DNA of 64,000 bases. Source: CAXXOK01 sp035353615 (lineage in GTDB: Bacteria > Bacillota > Clostridia > Christensenellales > Aristaeellaceae). The position numbers and the translations under genes were made by a program. Below the pieces are notes generated by a model. It worked only from the letters and a program-made list of their open reading frames with translations, made no database searches and was not told the origin of the DNA. Where the stretch lies: contig DAOPZY010000016.1 in assembly GCA_035353615.1 (NCBI GenBank), positions 4,804-68,803 of the forward strand, in the 5' to 3' direction. How positions within the stretch are numbered: the first letter of the stretch is position 1; each line of letters opens with the position of its first letter. This document shows positions 8,370-17,464 of the stretch, piece by piece.

Positions 8370-9737
8370 TTAGTTGGAAAGGCGATCGGTGTAAACTTTG
8401 GCGTTAGCGTCGGTAACCCACTGGTTCACTGTGGTGGTGTACAGATCGTCCTGCTTGGTGGTAAGCAGCGATGCGCTGATTTTGTCCTTAATATCGGCAA
8501 GCGGCACCGCGCCTTCCGCAAGGTCGCTCACATACTTCACAAAATGCGTGCCATACTGCGTATGGAACGGGGCGGAAACGTCGCCAACCTTGGCCAGCGC
8601 CATAGCCGCGTCGGTAAACTCGGTCACATACTGCGTATCGCCCTTGCACACCAGATAGCCTTCCGTTTTGGCGGGCTCGCTCTGCATGCCGGTATCCTGG
8701 CCGTAGGTGGCCATCAGCGCGTCAAAATCCTCACCGGCGGCAAGCTTGGCGGAAATTTCGTCAACCGTTGTCTGGATGTCGGCATACCCTTTATCCTTGG
8801 CGGTTTGCAACTGCGTGTTGAGGCCCGCGATATCCGCGTCCAGCTGCGTTTTCGCGTCGTTGAGCTTGGCGCGGCGCTGCACCATTTCATCGGTGTTGCC
8901 GGTTTCGTCGGTAGGGATGGCGGCGATCATGGAGCTGTTGGTGTCCAGATCGTCCTGCTTGGCGGTAATCTGATCCTGAATATCGCTGATGGCCTTGGTA
9001 TCCTCATCGGTAAACTTGATCAGCAGGTTCTTGACGTAGCGGTAGCCGGCCGGGCGGTAATAGATAATCGAGCTGCCCGCCACGTCGGTGGCGTACTGGG
9101 AAAGGTTATCGGTATAGCTGGTTTTGGCGGCTTCCAGCTTGGTGTCGTACTCGGTCTGGATGTCCGCGTCGGTCACGGTCACGTCCTTCACGACGGCGGC
9201 CTTGAGCTTTTCCTGCGCCTTGGAGTTCTTCTGGTCGCTGAGCACGGAAGCCTCGTCCGGGTAACCGAGCTCGGTCATCTTATCGGTGATCGCCTTGGTC
9301 AGGTCGTCGCCGGTCAGGGTGGTGTCCGAGAAATAACTTTGCTTGATGGTATCCACGTATCCCTGATAGGTTTCGTCAGCGGCCTTCTGAATGTCCGCCA
9401 GTTCCGCGTCGGTGAACACGTCCATGCCCTGTTCCTTGATTTGCTGGCTTACCACGGCGTTTTCGATCATCCACTGAATGGCCTGCGTTTGCGCGGTGGC
9501 GATGGTGGTCGCGTCGGTGGTGTCATAGCTCATGCCGTAGAGGCTGTACATGTAGGACATATAAGAGAGTACGTTTTGCGTGGCGTTTGATACCTGAGCC
9601 TTGGTATAGGAGGTGCCCGCAACCTCGATCACCACGGTCTGATCGGCCGTCGAGGCGCTATTGGTTGTGGAAGTGCAGCCTGTGCCAAGCGCCAGCACTA
9701 CGGTCATCAGTTCCGCCAGAAATACACGTTTGCGCAT
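8370..9737 (-). CDS. Secreted PpiC/PrsA-type peptidylprolyl isomerase, probable lipoprotein
   Basis: A 455-residue exported protein. The N-terminal hydrophobic segment runs MRKRVFLAELMTVVLALGTGC; the cysteine at residue 21 suggests lipidation, though the lipobox LGTGC is not canonical. A SurA_N-like chaperone region follows. There is then a helical insert of about 60 residues rich in D, Q and K, probably coiled coil, and a rotamase domain at about 330-435 (GEDFDALMATYGQDTG, FVKYVSD). It probably folds secreted proteins at the membrane. Its start at 9737 has GGGGAG upstream and a good promoter at 9785-9813. Confidence 0.87.
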   Translation of the reverse strand: MRKRVFLAELMTVVLALGTGCTSTTNSASTADQTVVIEVAGTSYTKAQVSNATQNVLSYMSYMYSLYGMSYDTTDATTIATAQTQAIQWMIENAVVSQQIKEQGMDVFTDAELADIQKAADETYQGYVDTIKQSYFSDTTLTGDDLTKAITDKMTELGYPDEASVLSDQKNSKAQEKLKAAVVKDVTVTDADIQTEYDTKLEAAKTSYTDNLSQYATDVAGSSIIYYRPAGYRYVKNLLIKFTDEDTKAISDIQDQITAKQDDLDTNSSMIAAIPTDETGNTDEMVQRRAKLNDAKTQLDADIAGLNTQLQTAKDKGYADIQTTVDEISAKLAAGEDFDALMATYGQDTGMQSEPAKTEGYLVCKGDTQYVTEFTDAAMALAKVGDVSAPFHTQYGTHFVKYVSDLAEGAVPLADIKDKISASLLTTKQDDLYTTTVNQWVTDANAKVYTDRLSN

Positions 9738-9784
9738 GATTGTTCTCCCCTTATCGTTTGTGGCTTCCACAGGAAGTTTGCATC

Positions 9785-9813
9785 ATTATAGCCGATTCAT
9801 CCTGAAACGGCAA
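9785..9813 (-). promoter_or_regulatory. Promoter of the PpiC-type foldase gene
   Basis: Minus-strand TTGCCG (9813-9808), 17-base spacer, TATAAT (9790-9785). Confidence 0.7.
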
Positions 9814-9878
9814 GCAATTTTCGGAGGATTCACGCTTTGTTCACGGCTTGCGGCCGTGGCGGAGGGTTGCCCCGCACT

Positions 9879-9907
9879 TGATTATTGCCGGCGTTAAGGG
9901 GTATAAT
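9879..9907 (+). promoter_or_regulatory. Promoter of murC
   Basis: TTGATT (9879-9884), 17-base spacer, TATAAT (9902-9907). The leader to the murC start is about 30 bases. Confidence 0.8.
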
Positions 9908-9944
9908 ACGGCTTGGAAAAAAACCTCGAAAAGGCGTGATTGGC

Positions 9945-11354
9945 ATGGCAACCCCGCACATCCGGGATTTTCAGGGCAAGCGGATCCATATGATCGGCAT
10001 CGGCGGCAGCAGCATGAGCGGATTGGCGCGGATGCTCTGTTCGCAGGGTTACCGCCTCACGGGAAGCGATAATCTGGAAACCTACGCCACCAAAGCGCTG
10101 CGCGAGGAAGGCGTGCCCGTAACCATCGGCCACCGCCCCGAAAACGTGCGCGACGCGGAGTTGGTGGTGTATACCGTCGCCATCCTGCCGGACAACCCCG
10201 AGCGTGTGGAAGCGGAACGCCTGCGCCTCCCCACGCTGGAACGCGCCACCCTGCTGGGGCAGCTGATGGAAGGTTGCGGCGTGGCCATCGGGGTTTGCGG
10301 CACGCACGGTAAAACTTCCACCACCTCCATGCTTGCTCAGGCGCTGGTGGAAGCGGGCGCGGACCCGACGGTGCACATCGGCGGTTCTCTTGATTTTATC
10401 GGGGGTAGCACGCGCATTGGAAACGGCGACGTATTCCTGACCGAGGCGTGCGAGTTTAACGCAAGCTTTCTGCACCTGCGCCCAACCATTGCCGTCGTTA
10501 CCAACATTGAGGAAGATCACCTCGATTTTTATAAGGATATTGACGATATTCAGCAAACTTTCGGCAAGTTTTTATCCTTGCTGCCCCTGCACGGCTATGC
10601 TATTGGCAACGGCGACGACGCGCGGGTGGTCGAGCTGTTTGACAGCCTTGCCTGCCATACCGTAACCTACGGCATGGGGCGCGAATGCGATTGGCGGCCC
10701 GCGAACCTCGCTTATGACGATCAGGGCCGCGGCAGCTTTGACGTTAGCCGCCACGGTAAAGCATTAGGCCATGTGGCCTTGCAGGTGGCTGGGTTTTTCC
10801 ACGTATACAACGCGTTGGCCGCCGTCGCCTGCGCCTATGCCCAGGGGGCGGATCTGGACAAGGTTTGCCGGGCGTTGGGGGAATTTGCCGGCGCGCACCG
10901 CCGTTTTGAGCTGACGGGCGAAATCGACGGCGTAAAGCTGTACCACGATTACGGCCACAACCCCACGGAGATGCGCAATGTGCTATCCGTAGCCAAATTG
11001 CAGCCGCACAACCGCCTGTGGGCGGTGATGCAGCCCCACACCTTCAGCCGGGTTAAGCGGTTGTTCCCGGATTACCTGACCTGCACGCGGGATGCGGATA
11101 TCACGCTTGTGACCGATATTTATGCCGCCCGGGAGAAAGACCCCGGCGATATCAAAGCCACGCAGATTGTGGAAGGGATGCTGGCACACGGCGTGAACGC
11201 CGTTTACACGCCAACGTTTGACGCGACCGAGCAGTACCTGCGCGCGCATTGGCAACCCGGCGATTTGGTGCTGACGATGGGCTGCGGCAACATCAACCAG
11301 CTGAACGATCAAATGAACGAGCACGAAACGGCGAACGTCGGCGCGGCGCAATAA
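9945..11354 (+). CDS. murC: UDP-N-acetylmuramate--L-alanine ligase
   Basis: A 469-residue cytoplasmic Mur ligase that adds L-alanine to UDP-MurNAc in peptidoglycan synthesis, using ATP. The N-terminal domain opens with HMIGIGGSSMSGLA. The ATP loop is GVCGTHGKTSTTSM (about 110-123). The central domain carries TNIEEDHLDFYKD, and the C-terminal domain carries KLYHDYGHNPTEM. Length is typical. The ATG at 9945 has AAGG upstream and is only about 30 bases after a strong promoter. It is a single-gene unit with its own terminator. Confidence 0.97.
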   Translation: MATPHIRDFQGKRIHMIGIGGSSMSGLARMLCSQGYRLTGSDNLETYATKALREEGVPVTIGHRPENVRDAELVVYTVAILPDNPERVEAERLRLPTLERATLLGQLMEGCGVAIGVCGTHGKTSTTSMLAQALVEAGADPTVHIGGSLDFIGGSTRIGNGDVFLTEACEFNASFLHLRPTIAVVTNIEEDHLDFYKDIDDIQQTFGKFLSLLPLHGYAIGNGDDARVVELFDSLACHTVTYGMGRECDWRPANLAYDDQGRGSFDVSRHGKALGHVALQVAGFFHVYNALAAVACAYAQGADLDKVCRALGEFAGAHRRFELTGEIDGVKLYHDYGHNPTEMRNVLSVAKLQPHNRLWAVMQPHTFSRVKRLFPDYLTCTRDADITLVTDIYAAREKDPGDIKATQIVEGMLAHGVNAVYTPTFDATEQYLRAHWQPGDLVLTMGCGNINQLNDQMNEHETANVGAAQ

Positions 11355-11414
11355 AGCGCGGAGCCTGCCGTTCCTCCGCGGCAAACGAATCGACTCGGCT
11401 CATCAAACACTGGA

Positions 11415-11450
11415 AAACCGTCGCGACGGAATGAAAACGGGCGACGGTTT
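11415..11450 (+). terminator. murC terminator
   Basis: AAACCGTCGC (11415-11424) pairs perfectly with GCGACGGTTT (11441-11450). The T run after the stem is short. Confidence 0.7.
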
Positions 11451-11626
11451 CCGTATATCCCGCGGCGCGGAAGGCGCGCAGGATTTAAGGTTGAAGGGCT
11501 TTGCCTGCGCAGGGAATGTTAGCCGGCTCAATTTCAGGGTATTCAAAAGCGAACGATTAAGGTATAATGAAAGACAGCGTTTTTGACGAATGCCGGTTCG
11601 TCCGGCTTGCGAAGGGAGGGTATGCT

Positions 11627-13135
11627 GTGCAGAAACGAATCCTGAGCCTGTTTTTCGCTGCTGCGCTCGCGCTGCTGCCGTTTACCGCGTTGGCCGCGAG
11701 TCCGTACCGCATGGCCGGGTTTGACGGGGATCAGAGCAACCACACGTGGAGCACCAACGGTTTTTTTACGCGGATGGAAGCGCGTACCAGCATCCGCTTC
11801 ACGTTTGACGAGTATACCGATTATCAGAAATGGCAGACGGCTAAAACCGCGATGCTGCAAAGCGACGCGCTCCCGGATGTGCTTTTTAAGGCGGAGCTGA
11901 CCGCGCGGGAGCAGATTGAGTATGCCCAGCTTGGCACGCTGATTGACCTTAAACCGTTGCTTGCGGAAAACGCCCCGCATTTATGGGCGCTGTTGCAGGC
12001 GCATCCGGACTGGCAGGAGGCCATCACCCTGCCGGACGGGAAAATTGTCGCTCTGCCCGCGATTTATGAGCAACCCACGCAGAACGCCATGTGGATCAAC
12101 CGCCAATGGCTGGATACGCTGGGCCTTGCCGTGCCGACGGATGTGCAGAGCCTTGAAAAGGTGCTTCAGGCCTTTTTAACCGGCGACCCGAACGGCAACG
12201 GCAAAGCGGATGAAATCCCGCTTACCTTTCTGGGCGCGTGGGATTTGAAATTTTTAGCTCACGCCTTTGGGCTGATTGCCAACGACTACAATATTGATTT
12301 GGACGATAGCGGCTCCGTTCGCTTCATCCCGGATCAGGACGCGTATCTCCAGCTGCTTTCGACCCTCGCTGATTGGCGCGCGCAGGGCCTGATGGATGAA
12401 AACGGGTTTTACACCAGCGATTCCTTCCGCACCGTTACGGACAGTGAAGCCGCGGCCACCTACGGCCTGTTTTTCGGGCCAAATCCCATGAACCTGCTGC
12501 CTTACGAAACAGCCGCGCAGTATGACCTTCTCCTTCCCCTTACGGCGCAGGGCAAGCAGGTATACCGCAACCTGAACGGCCCGCTGATGAAGGGCGCGTT
12601 CGCCATCACGTCCGCCTGTGACGATCCGGCGGCGCTTTTGCAATGGGTCGATGTGCTTTACACCGAGGAGGGGGCCGTTGAGGCCATGGCCGGCACGCAG
12701 GGCACGGACTACACCGTGGACGCCGACGGCCGCTGGAACTACGCGGGGGATGTGCAGTCCCAATCATCCTACATCCTGTATGACCTGAGCCTGTACGATA
12801 CGGGAAACATGCCATGGCTGTTTCCGCTTCATTTTTATAACCAGTACGAAAACGACGGCATCAGCCGGGTCAACACCCAGCTGGCGCAACTGGCCAACTG
12901 CCTTGTGACGCCCTTTCCGGATGTGATGCTGACCCCCGCGCAGGAGGATGAAATCGCTCCGCTGCAAAGCAGCCTTGGCCGTTATGTGGATGAAAGCCTG
13001 GCCCGGTTTGTGATCGGGGAGTGGGACATCCACTCGGACGAGGCGGTCGCGGCCTACCGGGCGGGGCTTTTAGCCCACGGGGAAACCGCGTTGGTCGCCT
13101 TCTGGCAGGAAATTGCCGACTCCCTCACGAAATAA
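11627..13135 (+). CDS. Extracellular solute-binding protein, family 1 type
   Basis: A 502-residue exported protein starting at GTG 11627, with GGAGGG six bases upstream; an ATG 60 bases earlier in frame coincides with the promoter. The signal peptide ends ALA before ASPYRM, with no lipobox cysteine. The mature protein resembles carbohydrate-binding proteins of the LplA/YtcQ kind: ARTSIRFTF near the N-terminus, the calcium-site-like DPNGNGKADEIPLTF, and a long alpha/beta C-terminal half. No permease or ATPase genes lie nearby, so its partner is elsewhere or it has another role. Galactokinase follows 63 bases later, which hints at sugar uptake. Confidence 0.85.
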   Translation: MQKRILSLFFAAALALLPFTALAASPYRMAGFDGDQSNHTWSTNGFFTRMEARTSIRFTFDEYTDYQKWQTAKTAMLQSDALPDVLFKAELTAREQIEYAQLGTLIDLKPLLAENAPHLWALLQAHPDWQEAITLPDGKIVALPAIYEQPTQNAMWINRQWLDTLGLAVPTDVQSLEKVLQAFLTGDPNGNGKADEIPLTFLGAWDLKFLAHAFGLIANDYNIDLDDSGSVRFIPDQDAYLQLLSTLADWRAQGLMDENGFYTSDSFRTVTDSEAAATYGLFFGPNPMNLLPYETAAQYDLLLPLTAQGKQVYRNLNGPLMKGAFAITSACDDPAALLQWVDVLYTEEGAVEAMAGTQGTDYTVDADGRWNYAGDVQSQSSYILYDLSLYDTGNMPWLFPLHFYNQYENDGISRVNTQLAQLANCLVTPFPDVMLTPAQEDEIAPLQSSLGRYVDESLARFVIGEWDIHSDEAVAAYRAGLLAHGETALVAFWQEIADSLTK

Positions 13136-13198
13136 TGAAACAGCAGATGCGTTACCCAGTGCAGTCGATAATTTGATACGAAGGATGGCAGAAGGCTC

Positions 13199-14500
13199 AT
13201 GAATCAGTATGCGCAGATGATCCGCCTACTCAAAACCCCCGCGATCATGAAACGGTTAACGCATCTGTACGGCCAACGGGACGGCGTACTTTTGCAGCAG
13301 ACGGCGCGTTACACCCACATGCTCAAAAAGCATGAGGAAATTTTTGATGCAAGCGGCTCCGTACTGCTGATCAGCGCGCCCGGCCGCACGGAAATCGGCG
13401 GCAACCATACAGACCACAACCACGGCAAGGTACTGGCGGCGGCGATCAATCTGGATACGTTGGCCGCAGTCAGCAAACGCAAGGACCGTACCGTACGGAT
13501 TTTCAGCGACGGCTATGAGCCGCTGGAAATGAACCTGGATGATCTGGCGCTAAGCGAGGCGGAGCGGGGCACCACGGCCGCGCTGGTGCGCGGCGTGGCG
13601 AAAAAGTTGCAGGAGGAAGGCTTTGTGATCGGCGGTTTTGATGCCGCGATCACATCCACCGTGCGCTCCGGCAGCGGGTTAAGCTCCTCGGCGGCGTTTG
13701 AAGTGCTCGTGTGCGCTATTTTCGACGCGCTGTTTAACAACTGGCGCATGGACCCCATGAAACGCGCGCAGTATTCTCAGTTTGCGGAAAACGTCTATTT
13801 CAACAAGCCCAGCGGTCTAATGGATCAGATGGCCTCCAGCGTCGGCGGCCTGACCTACATCGATTTTAAGAACGATCAGCCTAAAATCGAGGCGATTTCC
13901 TACGATTTTGCCGCGCGGGGCTTTGCGATGGTAGTCGTGAACACCGGCGGCAGCCATGACGACCTGACAGACCATTACGCCGCCATCCCCAAGGAAATGC
14001 GGGAAGTAGCCGCGTGCTTTGGGGAAACCAGCCTGCGCAAGGTGCGGCCGGAACAGTTTATGCAAAGCATCCCCATGGTGCGCGAAAAGCTCGGAGCGGG
14101 CCACGCCGATCGGCCCATCCTGCGCGCAGCCCACTTTTACGAAGAAAACCGTCGCGTGGATGAAATGGCGGACGCCCTGCGCGCCGATGATCTGAAAACA
14201 TTTCTGGCCAATGTGATCGAGTCCGGGCAGAGCAGCGCGATGTACCTGCAAAACATCTACGCGACCAGCGACGCGGAGGAGGTTGCCCTCGCGCTGATGC
14301 TGGCCGATCAAAAGCTGAAGGGCAAAGGCGCGTGGCGCATTCATGGCGGCGGTTTTGCGGGCACAACGCTCAATTTTGTGCCGCAAAAGGAACTGGACCC
14401 CTTCCTCAAAGAAATGAACGCGGTGTTCGGCGAGCATAGCAGCCAGGTGCTGGATATCCGGCCGGAAGGCGCAGCGAGCATTGATCTGTTCGCCAATTGA
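13199..14500 (+). CDS. galK: Galactokinase (GHMP kinase)
   Basis: A 433-residue GHMP-superfamily sugar kinase. The galactokinase signature GRTEIGGNHTDHNHG is at 62-76. The ATP-binding motif is GSGLSSSAAFEV, and KPSGLMDQMASSVGG precedes the catalytic loop. A C-terminal GGGFAGTTL motif completes the family pattern. It phosphorylates galactose at C1 for the Leloir pathway; galT and galE are not in this window. The ribosome site (AGAAGG) is close to the ATG and weak. It may share a transcript with the upstream binding-protein gene. N-acetylgalactosamine or a related sugar is a possible alternative substrate. Confidence 0.93.
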   Translation: MNQYAQMIRLLKTPAIMKRLTHLYGQRDGVLLQQTARYTHMLKKHEEIFDASGSVLLISAPGRTEIGGNHTDHNHGKVLAAAINLDTLAAVSKRKDRTVRIFSDGYEPLEMNLDDLALSEAERGTTAALVRGVAKKLQEEGFVIGGFDAAITSTVRSGSGLSSSAAFEVLVCAIFDALFNNWRMDPMKRAQYSQFAENVYFNKPSGLMDQMASSVGGLTYIDFKNDQPKIEAISYDFAARGFAMVVVNTGGSHDDLTDHYAAIPKEMREVAACFGETSLRKVRPEQFMQSIPMVREKLGAGHADRPILRAAHFYEENRRVDEMADALRADDLKTFLANVIESGQSSAMYLQNIYATSDAEEVALALMLADQKLKGKGAWRIHGGGFAGTTLNFVPQKELDPFLKEMNAVFGEHSSQVLDIRPEGAASIDLFAN

Positions 14501-14592
14501 AGCACAACACGGCACGCCTAATCAAGTGATTTTCCGACATGCGCCCGTCAGCGCCGCGCGCATGTCGAACGCCGGCAAATGCGCACCCGGCA

Positions 14593-14621
14593 TTGACAAG
14601 CATGCGCGCGCGTGTTATGAT
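14593..14621 (+). promoter_or_regulatory. Promoter of the FMN riboswitch-ribU unit
   Basis: Consensus TTGACA (14593-14598), 17-base spacer, TATGAT (14616-14621). Confidence 0.88.
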
Positions 14622-14642
14622 GCACGCGTGAAACCCATAGAT

Positions 14643-14785
14643 GGCTTCTTCGGGGCAGGGTGAGAATCCCTACCGGCGGTACAGCCCGCGAACCTGGAAG
14701 GGTAACCTTCCGGGCCGATTCGGTGAAATTCCGAAGCCGACGGTAAACGGCATGCGCCGTAAGTCCGGATGAGAGAAGAGCAGCC
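14643..14785 (+). promoter_or_regulatory. FMN riboswitch (RFN element)
   Basis: The conserved RFN core is clear: GGGGCAGGGTGAGAATCCC, then TACCGGCGGT, AGCCCGCGAACC, CCGATTCGGTGAAATTCCG and AGCCGACGGT, closing with CCGTAAGTCCGGATGAGAGAAG. It lies between a consensus promoter and an intrinsic terminator upstream of a riboflavin transporter. It should therefore cut off expression when FMN is plentiful. Confidence 0.97.
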
Positions 14786-14801
14786 TCCGTTTAGCGAGTG
14801 G

Positions 14802-14837
14802 TTGCCCCTGATGCTGAAACCATCGGGGGCAATTTTT
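14802..14837 (+). terminator. FMN-responsive intrinsic terminator before ribU
   Basis: TTGCCCCTGATG pairs with CATCGGGGGCAA (12 bp, one G-T) across a seven-base loop, followed by TTTTT. It is the expression platform of the adjacent riboswitch. Confidence 0.92.
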
Positions 14838-14860
14838 ACGAATAACGGAGGATGAAACCC

Positions 14861-15472
14861 ATGACCCAAACCAAACGGAAACGCCTGAGCACAAGGGAAC
14901 TCGCCACCATTGCCGTGCTGGCGGCGGTCGCCAGCCTGTTGTTTTTTCTGGAAGTGCCGATTGTGCTGTTCTACAAGCTGGATTTCAGCAACCTGCCGGT
15001 GCTGTTGGGCACCTTCGCCATGGGGCCGGTCGCGGGGTCGATGATTCTGCTGCTTAAAAGCGCAATCGGTCTGCTGCACAGCACCTCGCAAGGGGTGGGC
15101 GAACTGGCGGATTTTCTGATGGGGCTTGCGATGCTGTTGCCTGCGGGCCTCATTTATCAGGCGAAGAAAAGCCGCAAATCCGCGATCATCGGGATGCTGG
15201 TGGGCAGCGTATGCGCCACGGTCGCGGGGGTGCTGACCAACGTGTATATCCTGATCCCGTTCTATGGCGCGGCCTACCATATGCCGGTGGAGCAGATTAT
15301 CGCCATGGGGCAAACGCTGATCCCGAGCCTGGATACGGTATGGAAGTTCGTGTTTGCCATTACCGCGCCGTTTAACGTGCTCAAGTGGGCATCCATCAGC
15401 GTTCTGGGCGGCCTTCTGTACAAGCCGCTATCGCCCATTCTGCACGGCGCGCGCCGGGCAGCGCAGCCGTAA
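14861..15472 (+). CDS. ribU: ECF transporter S component, riboflavin specific
   Basis: A 203-residue membrane protein with about six hydrophobic segments, the size of ECF substrate-binding components. Near the N-terminus FYKLDFSNLPVLLGTFAMGP matches the RibU pattern. GVGELADFLMG and the C-terminal NVLKWASISVLGGLLYK are also typical. The ATG at 14861 is chosen because an earlier ATG abuts GGAGG with no spacing. It binds riboflavin and works with a shared ECF module (not in this window). The upstream FMN riboswitch supports the specificity. Confidence 0.95.
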   Translation: MTQTKRKRLSTRELATIAVLAAVASLLFFLEVPIVLFYKLDFSNLPVLLGTFAMGPVAGSMILLLKSAIGLLHSTSQGVGELADFLMGLAMLLPAGLIYQAKKSRKSAIIGMLVGSVCATVAGVLTNVYILIPFYGAAYHMPVEQIIAMGQTLIPSLDTVWKFVFAITAPFNVLKWASISVLGGLLYKPLSPILHGARRAAQP

Positions 15473-15604
15473 GCATATCCCCCGGAACAGGCGTAACCTC
15501 CGTTCCGGGTTCCCATGACCCCGCCGGCCAAAGACGTCCGGAGGGCCCGCGATAGCGGGGTGTGTGCCGGACGCTGCAACAGCGGCCCGGGAAAGAGGTT
15601 TGCG

Positions 15605-16069
15605 ATGATTCAGTTGCATACGCATAGCGTCGAGGAAACCAAGGCTTTTGGGGAGCGGCTTGCCAATCAGCTGCGCGAAGGCGATGTGCTGTTGCTGGAA
15701 GGCGATCTGGGCGCGGGTAAAAGCGAGCTGACAAGGGGCATCGCCCGTGGCCTTGGCATTGCCGGCTACGTAACCAGCCCGAGTTTCACCATTTTGCAGG
15801 TTCATGATAACGGCCGCCTTCCGCTGTACCATTTTGATTGGTATCGGCTGTCCGGCGCGGAGGAACTGTACGAGCTTTCGATGGACGAATACCTTTACGA
15901 CCGTGGCATCGCGGTTGTGGAGTGGCCCAGCATGGCGGCGGATGCCATTCCGGACCGCCACCTGAAAATCCACATCGAAGTCAGGGGGGAAAGCGAGCGG
16001 ACGTTTACGCTGTACCCATCCGGCAATTTTCACGCGCTTGACGTGCATTTATTGGAGGGAGAGGCATGA
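15605..16069 (+). CDS. tsaE: tRNA threonylcarbamoyladenosine synthesis ATPase TsaE
   Basis: A 154-residue P-loop protein with Walker A GDLGAGKSELTRG (about 35-47), switch-like TSPSFTILQ, HFDWYRL, and the EWP motif VVEWPSMA. It assists TsaB and TsaD in making t6A37 on tRNAs that read ANN codons. It starts at ATG 15605 with AGAGG upstream and ends overlapping tsaB by four bases (ATGA). tsaD is not in the window. Confidence 0.96.
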   Translation: MIQLHTHSVEETKAFGERLANQLREGDVLLLEGDLGAGKSELTRGIARGLGIAGYVTSPSFTILQVHDNGRLPLYHFDWYRLSGAEELYELSMDEYLYDRGIAVVEWPSMAADAIPDRHLKIHIEVRGESERTFTLYPSGNFHALDVHLLEGEA

Positions 16070-16779
16070 ACATCCTCGCGCTGGACACGTCCGGGCCGGT
16101 TTGCGGCGTTGCGGTGTTAAGCGACGGCCGCGTGCTGTACGAAGGCGCGGCGGTCAACCGCATGACGCATTCCGCCAACCTCATGCCCATGGTGGACGAG
16201 GCCTTTGCACGCTGCGGCATCGCCTTTGAGGCAATCGATCTGTTCGCTTGCGTGGTTGGCCCCGGCTCGTTTACGGGCGTGCGGATCGGCGTCAGCACCG
16301 TAAAGGGGATGGCGCACGGCGCGGATAAACCCTGCGTGGGCGTGGACGCGCTGGAAGCGCTCGCCGCAGGGCTGGCAGACCGGCAGGCGCTTCTGTGCCC
16401 CATTCAGGACGCGCGCGCCGGTCAGGTGTACGGCGCTGTTTTTACCGCTGGCATGCCGCCCGTCCGGCGCACAGAGGACGAGGCGATCCCGCTGGATGGG
16501 TTCATCAGCCGCGCGCTGGCTGTGGCCGAAAACGGCCAACCGCTCTGCTTTATTGGCGACGGGGTCGGCGTGCACCGCGAAGCGATTACGGCGCGGCTTG
16601 GCGCGCGCGCGGTGTTTCCGCCCGCTCACCTAAGCTACCTGCGCCCCTCCGCGGTGGCGATGCTGGCGCAGGCCCACGCTGAGGATCAAGTCAACTATGT
16701 AACGCTGTTGCCAAAATACCTGCGCGCGCCGCAGGCGGAGCGTACCCGCGCCGAAAGGCAGAAGGAAGCCAAGCTGTGA
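16066..16779 (+). CDS. tsaB: tRNA threonylcarbamoyladenosine synthesis scaffold TsaB
   Basis: A 237-residue ASKHA-fold protein. It shows LALDTSGPVCGVAVL at the N-terminus, the conserved HSANLMPMVDEA, and the block VVGPGSFTGVRIGVSTVKGMAHG. TsaB dimerises with TsaD to build the t6A synthase. Four-base overlaps with tsaE upstream and rimI downstream show a translationally coupled operon. Confidence 0.96.
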   Translation: MNILALDTSGPVCGVAVLSDGRVLYEGAAVNRMTHSANLMPMVDEAFARCGIAFEAIDLFACVVGPGSFTGVRIGVSTVKGMAHGADKPCVGVDALEALAAGLADRQALLCPIQDARAGQVYGAVFTAGMPPVRRTEDEAIPLDGFISRALAVAENGQPLCFIGDGVGVHREAITARLGARAVFPPAHLSYLRPSAVAMLAQAHAEDQVNYVTLLPKYLRAPQAERTRAERQKEAKL

Positions 16780-17258
16780 CGATACGAAGGATGACCGTTG
16801 CGGATGTGCCTCAGGCGCACGAAATTGAGGTCGCGACCTTTGCCATGCCATGGTCCCTCCAAAGCATGACGGACGAATTGGAACGAAACGCCTGCGCGCG
16901 CTATCTGGTGGCGGTGGACGAAACCGGCGCCGTGATTGCCTACGGCGGCGCATGGATGATCTTTGACGAAGGCCATGTGACCAATGTTGCGGTTGCCAAA
17001 AATCGGCGGGGCGAAGGGATCGGTCGGCAGTTGATGACGGCGCTGATGCAGTACGCCGCAAACCTTGGCGTGCAGTACCTGACGCTGGAGGTGCGAAAGA
17101 GCAACCAAATTGCGCAAAACCTGTACCGTAGCCTTGGATTTGTGGAGCTTGCCGTGCGCAAACGGTATTACGAGGATAACGGTGAGGACGCATTGCTGAT
17201 GGTTTGCGACCATATGCCGCCGATCGACGAGGATTTTTCGGAACCCTCTGCGCCATAA
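16776..17258 (+). CDS. rimI: Ribosomal protein S18 alanine N-acetyltransferase-like GNAT enzyme
   Basis: A 160-residue GNAT acetyltransferase beginning with GTG that overlaps the tsaB stop. The acetyl-CoA loop is VAKNRRGEGIGRQLM (about 73-87). The segment LEVRKSNQIAQNLYRSLGFVE followed by RKRYYEDNGEDALLM is typical of RimI. The tsaE-tsaB-rimI order is common in Firmicutes. The protein substrate is inferred from family; the C-terminal 10 residues are acidic and unconserved. Confidence 0.93.
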   Translation: MTIRRMTVADVPQAHEIEVATFAMPWSLQSMTDELERNACARYLVAVDETGAVIAYGGAWMIFDEGHVTNVAVAKNRRGEGIGRQLMTALMQYAANLGVQYLTLEVRKSNQIAQNLYRSLGFVELAVRKRYYEDNGEDALLMVCDHMPPIDEDFSEPSAP

Positions 17259-17260
17259 CC

Positions 17261-17425
17261 CTCGCCGCAGCGAAACCGGGTCAAGGGCAAAGCCCTTGTC
17301 AGGTTCCAAGGGTGAAACCTTTGGCGGGGTTTGGGGTGGAACCCCAAGCCATGCGCCGCAGCGCAAAGCCAACCAGCGAGCGAACAGCCCGCAGGGCTAT
17401 GAGGCGAGCGGCGTAAGCATCCCAG
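17261..17425 (+). repeat. Dispersed intergenic repeat, copy C
   Basis: This is a near-complete family member. It has the head CCTCGCCGCAGCGAAACCGG, the hairpin CAAGGGCAAAGCCCTTG, a GGTTTGGGGT...ACCCCAAGCC hairpin, GCGCCGCAGC, and the tail AGCGAGCGAACAGCCC followed by GCAGGGCTATGAGGCGAGCG. A second head starts at 17451. Confidence 0.85.
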
Positions 17426-17464
17426 TTTTAAGCAGAAACCAGATATCCTCGCCGCAGCGAAACC

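Noticed and set aside
9910..9945. Longer murC with an N-terminal extension from 9885.
   Set aside because: The extension would overlap the promoter -10 box, so it would not be transcribed in full; the ATG at 9945 also matches family length.
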